From assembly GCF_014189505.1 (NCBI RefSeq), contig NZ_CP050302.1:186001-250000 (forward strand): a DNA stretch of 64,000 nt. The letters are read 5' to 3'. Under the pieces are notes generated by a model. That model saw only the letters and a program-made list of their open reading frames with translations, did not search any database and was not told the origin of the DNA. Below are positions 27,142-36,009 of this stretch, piece after piece. How positions within the stretch are numbered: the first letter of the stretch is position 1; every line of letters starts with the position of its first letter. The translations under genes and the position numbers were made by a program. The stretch comes from Phyllobacterium sp. 628. GTDB lineage: Bacteria; Pseudomonadota; Alphaproteobacteria; Rhizobiales; Rhizobiaceae.

Positions 27142-28020
27142 TTATCCAGAGGCACCATTCGATAGCTTGGCCGCAATTGCGAACAACGATCGAATAGCAG
27201 TTCTTTCGCGTTCGCTCTTCAGACAGGCAATGAAGTCGGTACTTTGAAGGTTGGATCCGGTGATGGGGATTGCTCTCAGGCGCTCAGTGTCTTGCGCTTC
27301 TCCATCCCAAACAATTCCATAGCCCAAACCTTGCGAAACGGCTTCAATCAGGGCTTCCCGGCTGCCGAGTTCGACCAGAGAATTCGCGCTTATGCCTGCC
27401 TGCTTGAACGCAGCGTCAATTCTTGTCTGGGTCATGGAACCGTGCTCACGCCTGAGCATCGGCAGATCATTCAAATCGGTAAATTCCACACTTGCTCGTT
27501 CAGACAAGGGGCTGCCCCTCGATGCGATGAGAACAGCCTTGTGGTGCCAAAAAGGAATGGCATGTACTTTGAGGTGCCCTTTGATACCCGGTAGAATTGC
27601 GATATCTGCACGTCGATCTAAAAGCTCCTGGCGTACGAAGGCACTGTTACCGGTCCCTACTGCCAGCTTGATGTGTGGATGCTGTAGCCGCAGTTGGCTG
27701 AGCAACCGCATGACGACATGCGGGCCATCAACCACGAGGCGAAGCCGGGTTTCTGGCTTTTTCTGCGACTGACCAAGGGTCTCGTCGATTGTTTCTTCCA
27801 AGGTCGTGAATTGGCGGGTGATACGAAAGAGTTTCTCACCGACCTCAGTTAATACGATCCGCCTACCCTCGCGGTTGAGCAGTTGAACACCGTAAGCTGC
27901 CTCAAGGGCTTTAACCTGAATTGTGATTGCCGGCTGGGTTAGAGATAACAACTCGGCAGCGCGGGAAAAACTTCCCTCCCTCGCAACGGCATCGAATGCG
28001 CGCAGTTGAGTGTACATCAT
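27142..28020 (-). CDS. LysR-family transcriptional regulator
   Basis: A 292-residue LTTR with N-terminal winged HTH (LRAFDAVAREGSFSRAAELLSLTQPAITIQVKALE) and a periplasmic-binding-type effector domain from about residue 90. It is divergent from the M20 hydrolase / OPA transporter genes with a 124-base spacer, the classical arrangement for control of the adjacent operon. The inducer is unknown. Confidence 0.88.
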   Translation of the reverse strand: MMYTQLRAFDAVAREGSFSRAAELLSLTQPAITIQVKALEAAYGVQLLNREGRRIVLTEVGEKLFRITRQFTTLEETIDETLGQSQKKPETRLRLVVDGPHVVMRLLSQLRLQHPHIKLAVGTGNSAFVRQELLDRRADIAILPGIKGHLKVHAIPFWHHKAVLIASRGSPLSERASVEFTDLNDLPMLRREHGSMTQTRIDAAFKQAGISANSLVELGSREALIEAVSQGLGYGIVWDGEAQDTERLRAIPITGSNLQSTDFIACLKSERERTAIRSLFAIAAKLSNGASG

Positions 28021-28144
28021 GCGTCTGCCTCCCGTTTGAGGATATCAACGTATAAAATAATTTATACAACTGTTCCTAAAATCTAATTTTACTTATTTCA
28101 AGATCGCCATACGCTTCCCTTAATCAATAACTGGGGAACGAGCA

Positions 28145-29539
28145 TTGACACCTCAACTTCAAACGGCATTGGGACTTGCTGCTGCCGGTCGATCAGACAG
28201 CATTGCCGGCCTTGCCGCATTAATCCGCATGGAAAGTCCCACGGGCGAAGAGGGAGATGCGCAGCGGTATATTGCTGGCATTCTTGAGACTTTTGGAGCG
28301 GAGGTGACACTTGGAGAACCCGATATTGAAGCGATGTTTGCTCGATATCCTGATATCGCCCAGTATCCGACCCATTGGCAACACGACCTCATTCTTCCTT
28401 ATGACAGCCTGCCGTCGCATGAGGACCTGCTGAAAAGCGGGCTGAATGATGTTCTCAATTATGACGGCCGTCCCAACGTCGTTGGTGTTTTTCGCGGAAC
28501 CGGAGGAGGCCGCAGCCTCATACTCAACGCACACATTGACACGGTTACAATTGAGCCGACCGGCAAATGGACGCGAGCACCTTACGGAGCAGAGATCGAA
28601 GACGGCATCATGTATGGCCGTGGAACCTCCGACATGAAGGGCGGCATGATGGCGGCAATCATGGCGATCATCTATTTGCAGCAAGCCGGGGTTGCCTTGA
28701 AGGGCGACGTTATATTCCACAGTGTCGTCAATGAAGAACATTCCGGCAATGGGACTTTGGATTTGGTTCGTCGTGGCTGCCAGGCAGACGCTGCGATTGT
28801 TCTGGAGCCAACAAATAATCAGATTCTCATCAGTCAGCCCGGTGGCCTCTACTGGCAATTGCGGATTTCAGGAATTGCTCGCTCTCCTGGTGCAAGATGG
28901 AACGGACCCAATCTTGAAGGGATCAGCGCAATTGAGTTGCTGCCTGTGGCAATCGAGGCCTTGGCGAAGGTTGAACGTTCCTACAACGACCAGAGCGGTT
29001 CGCCAGATAGCAAGCCGTTCTCATTGGTCATGGGCAAGATCAATGGTGGGCACTATGAAACTGTCACCGCTGATGAAGTTATCCTGAAAGGCGGGGCTTA
29101 TTTTGCGCCGCAGATCGGCAGTGTAATTGATGTCATGCAGCGGCTTCGCTCGTCCATTGACGAAATCAATCGCAGCAATCCCTTGCTGCGCAAACACCCG
29201 CTGAAGCTTGAATTCCTGCATCATGACGACAGCGTCATGCAGGACGTCGATATCGATATTGCCAAACACCTCGGCCACATCCTTGGCCAACGCGGCAAAA
29301 ACCCCGTCCCCCTTGCAGGTCCATTTTGCTGTGATGCCCGCCATCTCGTCAACCGTGGAAAAATACCGACAGTCATCTTCGGTCCTGGCACGATTGCACA
29401 GGCGCACAAGCCAGACGAATGCATTCAAATTTCCGATTATCTGGATTCCATCGAGACCCTGATTGAACTCATAGGCACATGGTGTGGCGAGGCCCCAGCC
29501 GTCGCCGCCAAGTCAACAACTGCGGAAACGGTAAGCTAA
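28145..29539 (+). CDS. M20-family metallohydrolase (ArgE/DapE-type deacylase)
   Basis: A 464-residue zinc amidohydrolase. Metal and catalytic motifs are visible: LILNAHIDTV (first His, catalytic Asp), GRGTSDMKGGM (bridging Asp), VVNEEHSGNGTL (catalytic Glu and ligand) and VIFGPGTIAQAHKPDECIQ (last His). The family removes acyl or amino-acid groups from small amides; substrate unknown. The start is TTG 28145, which keeps the usual N-terminal 25 residues; the next ATG at 28229 would delete them. It is followed after 46 bases by an OPA transporter gene, so uptake and hydrolysis of one compound is likely. Confidence 0.83.
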   Translation: MTPQLQTALGLAAAGRSDSIAGLAALIRMESPTGEEGDAQRYIAGILETFGAEVTLGEPDIEAMFARYPDIAQYPTHWQHDLILPYDSLPSHEDLLKSGLNDVLNYDGRPNVVGVFRGTGGGRSLILNAHIDTVTIEPTGKWTRAPYGAEIEDGIMYGRGTSDMKGGMMAAIMAIIYLQQAGVALKGDVIFHSVVNEEHSGNGTLDLVRRGCQADAAIVLEPTNNQILISQPGGLYWQLRISGIARSPGARWNGPNLEGISAIELLPVAIEALAKVERSYNDQSGSPDSKPFSLVMGKINGGHYETVTADEVILKGGAYFAPQIGSVIDVMQRLRSSIDEINRSNPLLRKHPLKLEFLHHDDSVMQDVDIDIAKHLGHILGQRGKNPVPLAGPFCCDARHLVNRGKIPTVIFGPGTIAQAHKPDECIQISDYLDSIETLIELIGTWCGEAPAVAAKSTTAETVS

Positions 29540-29585
29540 ATCTATCGTTGAATGACCTTAAAATAACGCGAAAAGCGAGGGGAAT

Positions 29586-30872
29586 ATGTCAGTACAAAGC
29601 GAGACCATTCTAATACCAGCAGACGTTAATTCATTTAGAAAAGCACAATGGCGCGTTTTGTTCGCCGTCATGTTTTGTTACTTGTTCTTCTATACCGGGC
29701 GGCAGACATTTGGTTTTGCCATTCCCGGCATGCAGAAGGAATTCGGGCTATCCAAGGAAGCTCTTGGCTGGGTGTCGGCCATAATGCTTTGGTCCTATGC
29801 TTTCGGTCAGGCGATCAATGGAAGTCTGGCCGACAAGTATGGCGGTCGCAGAGTTATGACTGCCGGCGCGGTCCTCTCATGTCTGGCCAACTGGGTTATG
29901 AGTTTTGCCTTGGGCTTCAAAACCCTGGCACTGCCTTGGGGCATCAACGGTTATTTTCAGGCGTTGGGTTGGGCTCCCGGAAGCCGGATTTTATCAAATT
30001 GGTGGGATCGCAGCGAGCGTGGCAAAGTATACGGCCTTTACGTTCTGGCTGCGAGTTCAGCCTCTGTCCTGTCATATGTGACGTCAATTTTGGTGGTTGG
30101 TGTCTTTGAAATGGACTGGCGATGGATATTCAGATTGCCGGTACTGCTCATGTTGATCGGCGGTATGACGTTCTATATTTTCGTTCGCGACCGCCCCGAA
30201 GATTTGGGTTTCAAATCGCCAGATACCGGAATGGCCAATGATAATTCCGAACCAGCATCACAGGTGGATGGAGAGACAGTTTGGGAACGCTACAAGGCGG
30301 TCCTGAAACACCCAAAAATCCTCATCGCGTCCATTTCCATTGGATTTATGAATGCCGCACGGTATGGACTGATTGTTTGGGTCCCGGTCCACTTTCTCGG
30401 AGCGGATTGGTCCAAATCGCCCAATTCTTTGATCGATCCAAAATGGATCTCAATTGCACTGCCTATCGGCATGGCATTTGGAGCTATCTCAAACGGTTGG
30501 ATATCAGACAAGATATTCGGTTCGAACCGCAGCAAGGCAATTGTCCTGTTCATGCTGATCGGTGCACTTACCTCGCTCGGCATGTATACGGAATCCCCGG
30601 GCTACGTGATGCTGGTTACGCTCTTTGCAGCGGGGTTCTTCGTTTATGGGCCCGCATCTTCATTCTGGGCTTTATGTCCTGACCTGGTCGGTGCCAAACG
30701 TTCGGGAACGGCAACGGGCGTCATGAATGCGTTTGCATACGTCTTTGCTGGCTTCAGTGAGCCGCTCATCGGAAGGCTCATAGATCAGAGTGGACATACG
30801 TCAATTATTTTTCCAGTCGTCGCCGGCAGTTGTATTGCCAGCGCCTTGATAGCTGTGTTCATACGGCGTTGA
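29586..30872 (+). CDS. MFS/OPA-type transporter (GlpT/UhpC-like)
   Basis: A 428-residue transporter with about 12 transmembrane helices. The segment LFFYTGRQTFGFAIPGMQKEFGLSKEALGW and GSLADKYGGRRVM are typical of the organophosphate:phosphate antiporter family, which includes GlpT, UhpT and UhpC. SD AGCGAGGGG lies just before ATG 29586. It probably imports the substrate of the M20 hydrolase; an anionic or phosphorylated compound is suggested by the family only. A hairpin follows the stop. Confidence 0.85.
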   Translation: MSVQSETILIPADVNSFRKAQWRVLFAVMFCYLFFYTGRQTFGFAIPGMQKEFGLSKEALGWVSAIMLWSYAFGQAINGSLADKYGGRRVMTAGAVLSCLANWVMSFALGFKTLALPWGINGYFQALGWAPGSRILSNWWDRSERGKVYGLYVLAASSASVLSYVTSILVVGVFEMDWRWIFRLPVLLMLIGGMTFYIFVRDRPEDLGFKSPDTGMANDNSEPASQVDGETVWERYKAVLKHPKILIASISIGFMNAARYGLIVWVPVHFLGADWSKSPNSLIDPKWISIALPIGMAFGAISNGWISDKIFGSNRSKAIVLFMLIGALTSLGMYTESPGYVMLVTLFAAGFFVYGPASSFWALCPDLVGAKRSGTATGVMNAFAYVFAGFSEPLIGRLIDQSGHTSIIFPVVAGSCIASALIAVFIRR

Positions 30873-30894
30873 GCTTAGATCGGAAACTCTTCAA

Positions 30895-30926
30895 AAAGCA
30901 TCGTGGTTGGACAACCGCGATGCTTT
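30895..30926 (+). terminator. Hairpin after OPA transporter gene
   Basis: Arms AAAGCATCG and CGATGCTTT with an inner GGTTG/CAACC pairing form a strong stem 23 bases after the stop. The T run is short (TTT). Confidence 0.6.
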
Positions 30927-31360
30927 ACGTTCAAACTCCCAAGCGGTCAAAAAACAATGAGGTTTACGCGATATCCGACGGGCCGGAACGCGTGAGATGA
31001 AATGCGCCCTTCGCCCTCGTGAAACTCAGGGCCGACTGCAATTCCGGCAAACATAATAGAGTAATGAGCCAGATCTGTTTGGTCGTCATGTCCTAAGCGC
31101 ATCCACCACAACTGTCGAACTGTACTTAACCGCGAGACGTTAATTCCAATCAATTCCATGAGTGATGATTGCAGATAATCCGAGATATAGCACTTAATAT
31201 GAGATTTTGACGCGGTGTACTGCAGTCAATGCAAGATTTCTGAATTATCACGTTGTCACACAAAATTGGAATCGGACTGACCATTTAACGTTTAGATTCT
31301 TAGGCTAATTCAAATGAACTAGTCTCGTTGTTGCTGTAATTATGAGATTCATGGCTGTGA
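30927..31360. other. Region without a supported gene
   Basis: A 70-codon frame on the reverse strand (30947-31159) is possible but unrecognised. The right part is AT-rich. Probably a scar between the transporter unit and the VOC remnant. Confidence 0.35.
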
Positions 31361-31430
31361 AATCTCATGTTTAACTACAACACCATCGATCCAGAGCAGC
31401 ATTCTCACGTTTAAGTACAATGCGACAGCG
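31361..31430. repeat. Paired 20-bp direct repeats at an IS21-like end, locus A
   Basis: AATCTCATGTTTAACTACAA (31361-31380) and ATTCTCACGTTTAAGTACAA (31401-31420) match at 17 of 20 with a 40-base period. The same arrangement occurs at 55937-55996. Read outward on the reverse strand the tip is TGTCGCATTGTACTTAAACG. Multiple terminal repeats with a TGT tip are typical of IS21-family ends. No transposase remains. Confidence 0.45.
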
Positions 31431-31603
31431 CCCTTGCGGATGGAGCTGTGATCCGGGACGAAATCCAGACTGACATGATCGATCACCGCGTGGCCCCGAT
31501 CTTCGATCCCTTCGGCCACATTTGGACGTTGGTTGGAGCGAAAGCCCAGGGACAGGTCACAACCGGCATAATTATACCGCAAATGTCTGTCGCGAAACTC
31601 TGA
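31430..31603 (+). pseudogene. VOC-family protein remnant
   Basis: The + strand reads ALADGAVIRDEIQTDMIDHR then VAPIFDPFGHIWTLVGA before a stop at 31601. DPFGH-x-W-x-L is the C-terminal signature of PhnB-like VOC (glyoxalase-fold) proteins. The N-terminal part is missing, replaced by the IS21-like end. Confidence 0.6.
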
Positions 31604-31630
31604 CTTTTGCGAGCGAGTTTTGCGATAGAA
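31602..31630. repeat. Tn3-type terminal-repeat-like motif (a)
   Basis: GACTTTTGCGAGCGAGTTTT and the following bases match motifs at 46260-46289 and 46888-46917, the last lying at a Tn3 transposase 3' end. It precedes the duplicated block by about 40 bases. Confidence 0.4.
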
Positions 31631-31700
31631 TTTTCCCTGAACTTTCAGCGCCGCCGATTTTGTTGCGAATGTTAGGAGTTTCGCGACAAGCAGCTCTTAC

Positions 31701-32054
31701 CTAGACTTGCCAAATCCCGATGCGATTGCCATCCGGGTCGGTGAAAACCGCCATGCGACCGTAGCCCGGCAGTTCCCAGGGCTGCACGACGCACCGACCG
31801 CCATTCTTCTCGACCCCTGCAAGCGTGGTTTCGATGTCGTCCACCGGGAAATAGACCACCACGCCAGACGGATGGGAGCTGCCTTCGCTGGCTTGGCCGA
31901 TTCCTCCGGGGATTTTCTCGTAGGTCTGCGTGAGGCCGTAGTTCAGCGGCTCCAATACATTGAAGTCCCAACCGAATACGCCTTTGTAGAACGCCCGCGA
32001 CAAAGCAGCGTCCTTGGCATTTATGTCGAACCACATTGCGGGCTTGGCCATCAT
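31701..32054 (-). CDS. VOC-family (glyoxalase-fold) protein, copy 1
   Basis: A 117-residue single VOC domain: AMWFDINAKDAALSRAFYKGVFGWDF at the N-terminus and the paired VVVYFPVDDIETTLAGVEKNGG and AVFTDPDGNRIGIWQV at the C-terminus. Such proteins include lyases, dioxygenases and antibiotic-binding proteins; nothing fixes the function here. The start MMAKPAMWF is used because the upstream 12 residues are absent from copy 2. Identical to 58408-58761. Confidence 0.82.
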   Translation of the reverse strand: MMAKPAMWFDINAKDAALSRAFYKGVFGWDFNVLEPLNYGLTQTYEKIPGGIGQASEGSSHPSGVVVYFPVDDIETTLAGVEKNGGRCVVQPWELPGYGRMAVFTDPDGNRIGIWQV

Positions 32055-32522
32055 CTTCTCCTTGGCGCGTGTTCGGGCATGTGTGGGCAAGACGAACGAT
32101 AACCAAGCACTCCGACATATGCCCGAAAATTTTCCGACAAAGGTCGATGTTCGAGCTCGACGCTAAACTCCCGAGTTTTGAATCGGTTCTGCGTCTGATC
32201 TATGATCGTCGCAGAATAGAGATTTCCGCGACGGATTGCACGCGGTAGGAAGCCGTCCAAGCTGTGAAGGTCAAGGCCATTCCCTCGGAAAATCAGCGCA
32301 GAGGCGCCGTGCTGACCACGCGGTGTAATGTGTTGCAAACAAATTTGATTATTTTGGCTGCGCAGATTTCCTGTGACGCAAGTGAACGTGGGTGGCGTAC
32401 CAACTGCCTGATATCGGCTCACCGATAACGCCGACACTATGTCTGGATGCGCAAAGTTGATCAAATGCGATTGGTTTCAACATGACATGGTGAGTGCTCT
32501 TTAGAGATGGCTGGAGGGTAGG
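32055..32522. other. Spacer inside duplicated block, copy 1
   Basis: Divergent promoter region between the VOC gene and the 158-residue gene. No gene seen. It contains about 100 bases (around 32240-32390) that copy 2 lacks or has replaced. Confidence 0.4.
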
Positions 32523-32999
32523 ATGTTCAAAGTGATCGCCTCAAACGTTGAACAATATTTTGGTTTTGACCCTCGGCGAGAGAATGATCTCCGTTCCGTC
32601 GATACACTTATCGTCGGTGCCGCGCCCAACTGGAAACGGTGGTTTGTAGCGGGAACACCCCAAGGCGAACCAGGGATGAGGATGTCAATGATCGGTTACG
32701 GCCACTTTCACTACAGCGTCAAATCATCCCGGACCCCCGTGAATTGGCCCGTTCTTGGAATGGCGTTACAGAAGAACAACATCAGCCTTTATCTCTCGGC
32801 CAGAGACGATGCCGGCCCTGTTGCGGAGCAATACGCCGAGAAACTGGGCAGAGTATCAGTTAGCAAAACAGGAGCAATTCGGTTCAGGTGCGTTGCGGAT
32901 TTAGACGTGAGAGAGTTTACGAATATGCTCCACAGAGTTGAGCGGGATATGGAAAACGGAATTCTCGAACTTCGTTATGGCCGGGTTGCAGGGAACTGA
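32523..32999 (+). CDS. DUF1801-like protein of unknown function, copy 1
   Basis: A 158-residue cytoplasmic protein beginning MFKVIASNVEQYFGFDPRR, with GYGHFHYSVKSSRTP, NISLYLSARDD and SKTGAIRFRCVADLDVREF segments. The pattern resembles the YdhG/DUF1801 fold, but I am not certain of the assignment. It is identical in sequence to 59130-59606 and is followed by the NTF2-like gene in the same direction. Confidence 0.7.
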   Translation: MFKVIASNVEQYFGFDPRRENDLRSVDTLIVGAAPNWKRWFVAGTPQGEPGMRMSMIGYGHFHYSVKSSRTPVNWPVLGMALQKNNISLYLSARDDAGPVAEQYAEKLGRVSVSKTGAIRFRCVADLDVREFTNMLHRVERDMENGILELRYGRVAGN

Positions 33000-33112
33000 C
33001 GACCGTTCTTTCCATGTCCACAAAGTCTGTGGTCAATTATTTCCTCCACATTGTAGCAAATAGATTTTCCCGTTCGTCCTGCGTTTGTAAAAGCTATCAA
33101 AAGGAGAATGAA

Positions 33113-33544
33113 ATGTCTGCCGAACAGGAAAAATTTGTCATTCAAGCCGTAATTGAAGATTGGGCAAAAGCGCTCGGTGATATGGACGCCAAGCGTGTCC
33201 TATCGCACTTAACCGATGATCTGGTTGAGTTCAGCCTTGCTCCACCTTTGCAATTTCAAGGTAAAAATGCCGATAATTTACAAAACTGGTTTGATACCTG
33301 GGTCGGACCCATCGGTAATAAGTCCCGCGATGCCAAAATCACTTGCAGTGAGAATGTCGCATTCGCACGCAGTCTGGTCAGAATGATGGGCACGAAAGCC
33401 AGTGGTGAAAAAGTGGATCTGTGGTTCCGTCAAACCCTCGGTTTGATCAGGATTAACGGCACCTGGAAGATTTGTCACACACACGAGTCGGTGCCTTTCT
33501 ACATGGATGGCAGCTTCAAGGCCGCGATTGATCTGAAGCCCTGA
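33113..33544 (+). CDS. SnoaL/NTF2-like protein, copy 1
   Basis: A 143-residue protein with an NTF2-like fold (ketosteroid isomerase/SnoaL/DUF4440 type): VIQAVIEDWAKALGDMDAKRVLSHLTDD and LGLIRINGTWKICHTHESVPF are the usual termini of the cone-shaped fold. ATG 33113 has AAGGAG at 33101-33106; the longer frame to 33014 is not kept. About 11 residues differ from copy 2 (for example ALGDMDAK versus AVGDKDAK). The ligand is unknown. Confidence 0.78.
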   Translation: MSAEQEKFVIQAVIEDWAKALGDMDAKRVLSHLTDDLVEFSLAPPLQFQGKNADNLQNWFDTWVGPIGNKSRDAKITCSENVAFARSLVRMMGTKASGEKVDLWFRQTLGLIRINGTWKICHTHESVPFYMDGSFKAAIDLKP

Positions 33545-33921
33545 TACGCTAACATCAAACGCGGAACTCATGAGCGCGAAGCTGGAGGAGGTGTCGAAGC
33601 GAGCTGGAGCATGGCCAGGAAAATGGCCGCAGGCATGTCGCAAGGTGTGGTGACGCTCAAACAAAGTTCTTGTCGGCGCCCCTATCTGTGTCTCTTGCGA
33701 GCCTTCTCGGCTGTATCCTCTGCAAACCCCTGAGTTTCTTAGGGCGAAAACTGCCCGCTGCGAAACCATGTATCCCTGAAAATATTTATTTAATTCGTTC
33801 GAGTGTCAAATCGCCATCTTCCGCAAACTACCCCAAGTTGATCTCGCGTATTGGTCGAATGGCGATCAGTTCGGCACAGAAGGCTCCCTGGTGCCGACTA
33901 CTCCTGCAATGCACCCTTCGA
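33545..33921. other. Intergenic region
   Basis: No supported gene. A short frame at 33570 (MSAKLEEVSKRAGAWPGKW) may be a gene fragment. Right of it the sequence is AT-rich and leads to the REC gene 3' end. Confidence 0.35.
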
Positions 33922-34287
33922 TCACATACGCAGGAGCCGCGAAAAGGCATCAACCAGCTGGTCGAACAGAAATGGTTTCCGGATGACAGCATGATGTGCA
34001 TAGCCGTCCCAAACATCGCTTGAGCTGTTACCCGTTGAGAAAACAAACGGCACTCCGCGAGTAACAAGAGCATCGGCTACTGGCCGACTTTTCTGGCCGT
34101 TCAAATTCATATCCAGCATGGCGGCGTCAAAACTCTGCCCGCCGATCAGATTGATTGCCTGCTCGTTCGTCGCTGCGCTCGTCACAGATTTGCATCCAAG
34201 GTCGGAAAGCATGTCTTCGATCATCATAAGGATGAGCATTTCGTCCTCGACGACCAGAAGACGGCGACCGGAAAGCAATTTATCCAT
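33922..34287 (-). CDS. Single-domain response regulator (FATGUY-like)
   Basis: A 121-residue receiver with E14-D15, phosphoacceptor D59 in AAMLDMNLNG and IRKPF lysine. The segment GVPFVFSTGNS resembles the PF-x-FAT-G-Y motif of single-domain regulators that work with HWE kinases in alphaproteobacterial general stress signalling. It overlaps the kinase gene by 8 bases at 34280-34287, so the two are coupled. Confidence 0.85.
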   Translation of the reverse strand: MDKLLSGRRLLVVEDEMLILMMIEDMLSDLGCKSVTSAATNEQAINLIGGQSFDAAMLDMNLNGQKSRPVADALVTRGVPFVFSTGNSSSDVWDGYAHHAVIRKPFLFDQLVDAFSRLLRM

Positions 34288-35335
34288 CGGCGCTCGCTTT
34301 TGGCACGGGGAAAGTCACTGTGCACTGCAGGCCTTCAGGAGGATACTCGAGGCGAACTGTGCCTCCTATCTCGTGAGCCAAACCTGTTTCTATCATGCGG
34401 GAGCCAAAACCCCGCCGCAAAGGCTGAGCTACAGCTGGTCCATTCGCCTCCTGCCATTTCAAGAGAAGTCGACGGCCCTCCGCCATCTCCTCGACTTCCC
34501 AATCTATCGAGACCGAACCCGTATCATTGGAGAATGCGCCGTACTTAACGGCATTGGTCGCCAGCTCGTGAAACGCGATGCCCAGTGCCAGTGCGATTTT
34601 AGGTGAGAAGAGAATATTGCTGCCCTTGATGACAATCCGTTCGGCCCGGCCGCCAGTTATTCCAAACGGTTCCAAAGCGTCGGTGATCACGTCGAGTAAT
34701 CCCGTGTCCTTCCAGTTCTGCCGTGTCAAAAGATCATGTGAACGGGACAAAGCCTGCAACCGTGATTCAATTGCTTGCTGAATGGTCTTTGGATCAGCGT
34801 CCATCCGCAAGGCTTGCCAGACAATCGATTGGACTGTCGAAAGCGTGTTCTTGACGCGGTGCGTAAGCTCCTCAATGAGCATCTTGGAATGGACCTGCTC
34901 TTCCTTGTGTTTGGTCAGGTCCACAAACGAGGCAAAGTGCTGAACGATGTCGCCTGCCTCGTTCTTCACGGGACTGACAAACATCGCCGCCCAAAATTCG
35001 CTACCGTCTTTGCGACGATACAGAATTTCAGAACTGTGATCATCATGCTTTGCAAATTCGGCACTGACATCTACCAAGGCAGACGCATCTTTAATATGCG
35101 CCAGCAGGAAATTGAAATTCTGGCCGAGCACTTCTTCCCGGTCATACCCGGTCAGGTCTAAAAAACTGTCATTGGCAAAGATGATGGGATGTTCAGGTTC
35201 CTTGGCATCGGTAAACACCATTGCCATTCGTGTTGTCTCGGCAGCAACCACAAATGGTCCAAGGTCTTCACTGAAACTCTTGACTTCAGCTTCGGCGTCT
35301 TTTTGCTCATCGCTCTTGTTGGCAATCCTGGGCAT
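34280..35335 (-). CDS. PAS (LOV-like) HWE-family histidine kinase
   Basis: A 351-residue cytoplasmic sensor kinase. PAS domain at about 28-142, with LTGYDREEVLGQNFNFLL. This is the LOV core position G-x-N-C-R-F-L-Q, but Phe replaces the photoactive Cys (residue 74), so flavin photochemistry of the usual kind is not expected. HWE/HisKA_2 domain: H159 in ELTHRVKNTLSTVQ and the ATPase N-box HELATNAVKYG (256-266). ATG 35335 is used; the frame extends to a TTG at 35386. It lies between a 90-residue protein gene and the REC gene. Confidence 0.88.
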   Translation of the reverse strand: MPRIANKSDEQKDAEAEVKSFSEDLGPFVVAAETTRMAMVFTDAKEPEHPIIFANDSFLDLTGYDREEVLGQNFNFLLAHIKDASALVDVSAEFAKHDDHSSEILYRRKDGSEFWAAMFVSPVKNEAGDIVQHFASFVDLTKHKEEQVHSKMLIEELTHRVKNTLSTVQSIVWQALRMDADPKTIQQAIESRLQALSRSHDLLTRQNWKDTGLLDVITDALEPFGITGGRAERIVIKGSNILFSPKIALALGIAFHELATNAVKYGAFSNDTGSVSIDWEVEEMAEGRRLLLKWQEANGPAVAQPLRRGFGSRMIETGLAHEIGGTVRLEYPPEGLQCTVTFPVPKASADG

Positions 35336-35343
35336 GTTTTTCT

Positions 35344-35616
35344 TTAATCCAGATTCCGCGATGAAAACCTCAGGACAACACTGCAAGAATCGATGGCTTC
35401 AAAACTTCTTTCACGTTGAACTGCCCGTTCGACGATCTCATCGATACTGCGTAGTTTTAAATTGAACAGGGCAATGACTGTGCGTCCCAGACGGTCCGAA
35501 TGAATGTCCGTTTTGGGTGAACGTCCGAGAATTATTGATGCCTTGTCGTGTGCATCTTGCATCGCAAGCCAATCGTCGTGTGTATATTGTTGTAGAATGC
35601 GGTCATTAAATCCCAT
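35344..35616 (-). CDS. Small helical protein upstream of HWE kinase
   Basis: A 90-residue protein, MGFNDRILQQYTHDDWLAMQDAHDKAS, then an ILGRSP and a VIALFNLKLRSIDEIVERAVQRE stretch. Predicted mostly helical, without signal or membrane segment. It ends 8 bases before the kinase ATG, so it is the first gene of the kinase-REC operon. Function unknown; a sensory partner or anti-regulator is possible by position only. Confidence 0.65.
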   Translation of the reverse strand: MGFNDRILQQYTHDDWLAMQDAHDKASIILGRSPKTDIHSDRLGRTVIALFNLKLRSIDEIVERAVQRERSFEAIDSCSVVLRFSSRNLD

Positions 35617-35856
35617 GCTTTTATCCCTTGATCGGGCGAAAGCACTATGGCGTCTTCCAAGCGTCAGGAGCCTGTCAAGTTACAACCCGGCGACGCACCG
35701 ATAGTACGCCTGCCGTTGGAGGTTGCAAAACAATCCTCTAACCCACTGTTATTGCGCGGGGAGTTGGCGCGCTTCAAAGACGTGGTTGGGATTTTTCTGA
35801 CTCTTTGCTTCAGCCCATTCAGTTTGAACTGAGACAAGGACTTCGCACCAAAAAAT
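35617..35856. other. Intergenic region
   Basis: A 61-codon frame from 35647 (+) is possible but unrecognised. No firm gene. Confidence 0.3.
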
Positions 35857-35888
35857 TTGGACTGACCCATATTCATGGATCAGTCCAA
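35857..35888 (-). terminator. Rho-independent terminator for the 28-residue peptide gene
   Basis: Arms TTGGACTGA and TCAGTCCAA are a perfect 9-bp pair with an inner CCAT/ATGG; on the reverse strand the stem is followed by a T-rich tract opposite 35850-35856. Confidence 0.72.
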
Positions 35889-35922
35889 TTTCACAACCTG
35901 CCCGCTACGTTAGAGCAGCTGC

Positions 35923-36009
35923 TTAATACCAGCGACCGCGGCCGTACCAGCCACCGCCGCCCAGAAAAAGAACAATTAAAACGATAATGAGAAGTGTGGT
36001 GATGTCCAT
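35923..36009 (-). CDS. 28-residue single-span membrane peptide
   Basis: ATG 36009 is preceded on the reverse strand by AGGAG and reads MDITTLLIIVLIVLFLGGGG followed by WYGRGRWY and a stop at 35923. One hydrophobic helix plus a Gly/Trp/Tyr/Arg tail resembles the short DUF3309-like hydrophobic peptides of alphaproteobacteria. An EcfG-like promoter lies at 36079-36103 and a terminator at 35857-35888, so it forms its own small transcription unit. Confidence 0.72.
   Translation of the reverse strand: MDITTLLIIVLIVLFLGGGGWYGRGRWY

Larger units (their letters stand above)
31672..33563. repeat. Duplicated three-gene block, copy 1
   Basis: Matches 58379-60172. Both start with TTAGGAGTTTCGCGACAA and hold a VOC gene, a 158-residue protein gene and an NTF2-like gene. 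The VOC coding region and the 158-residue gene look identical between copies; the spacer between them and the NTF2-like gene have diverged, and copy 1 is about 100 bases longer in the spacer. Confidence 0.9.
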
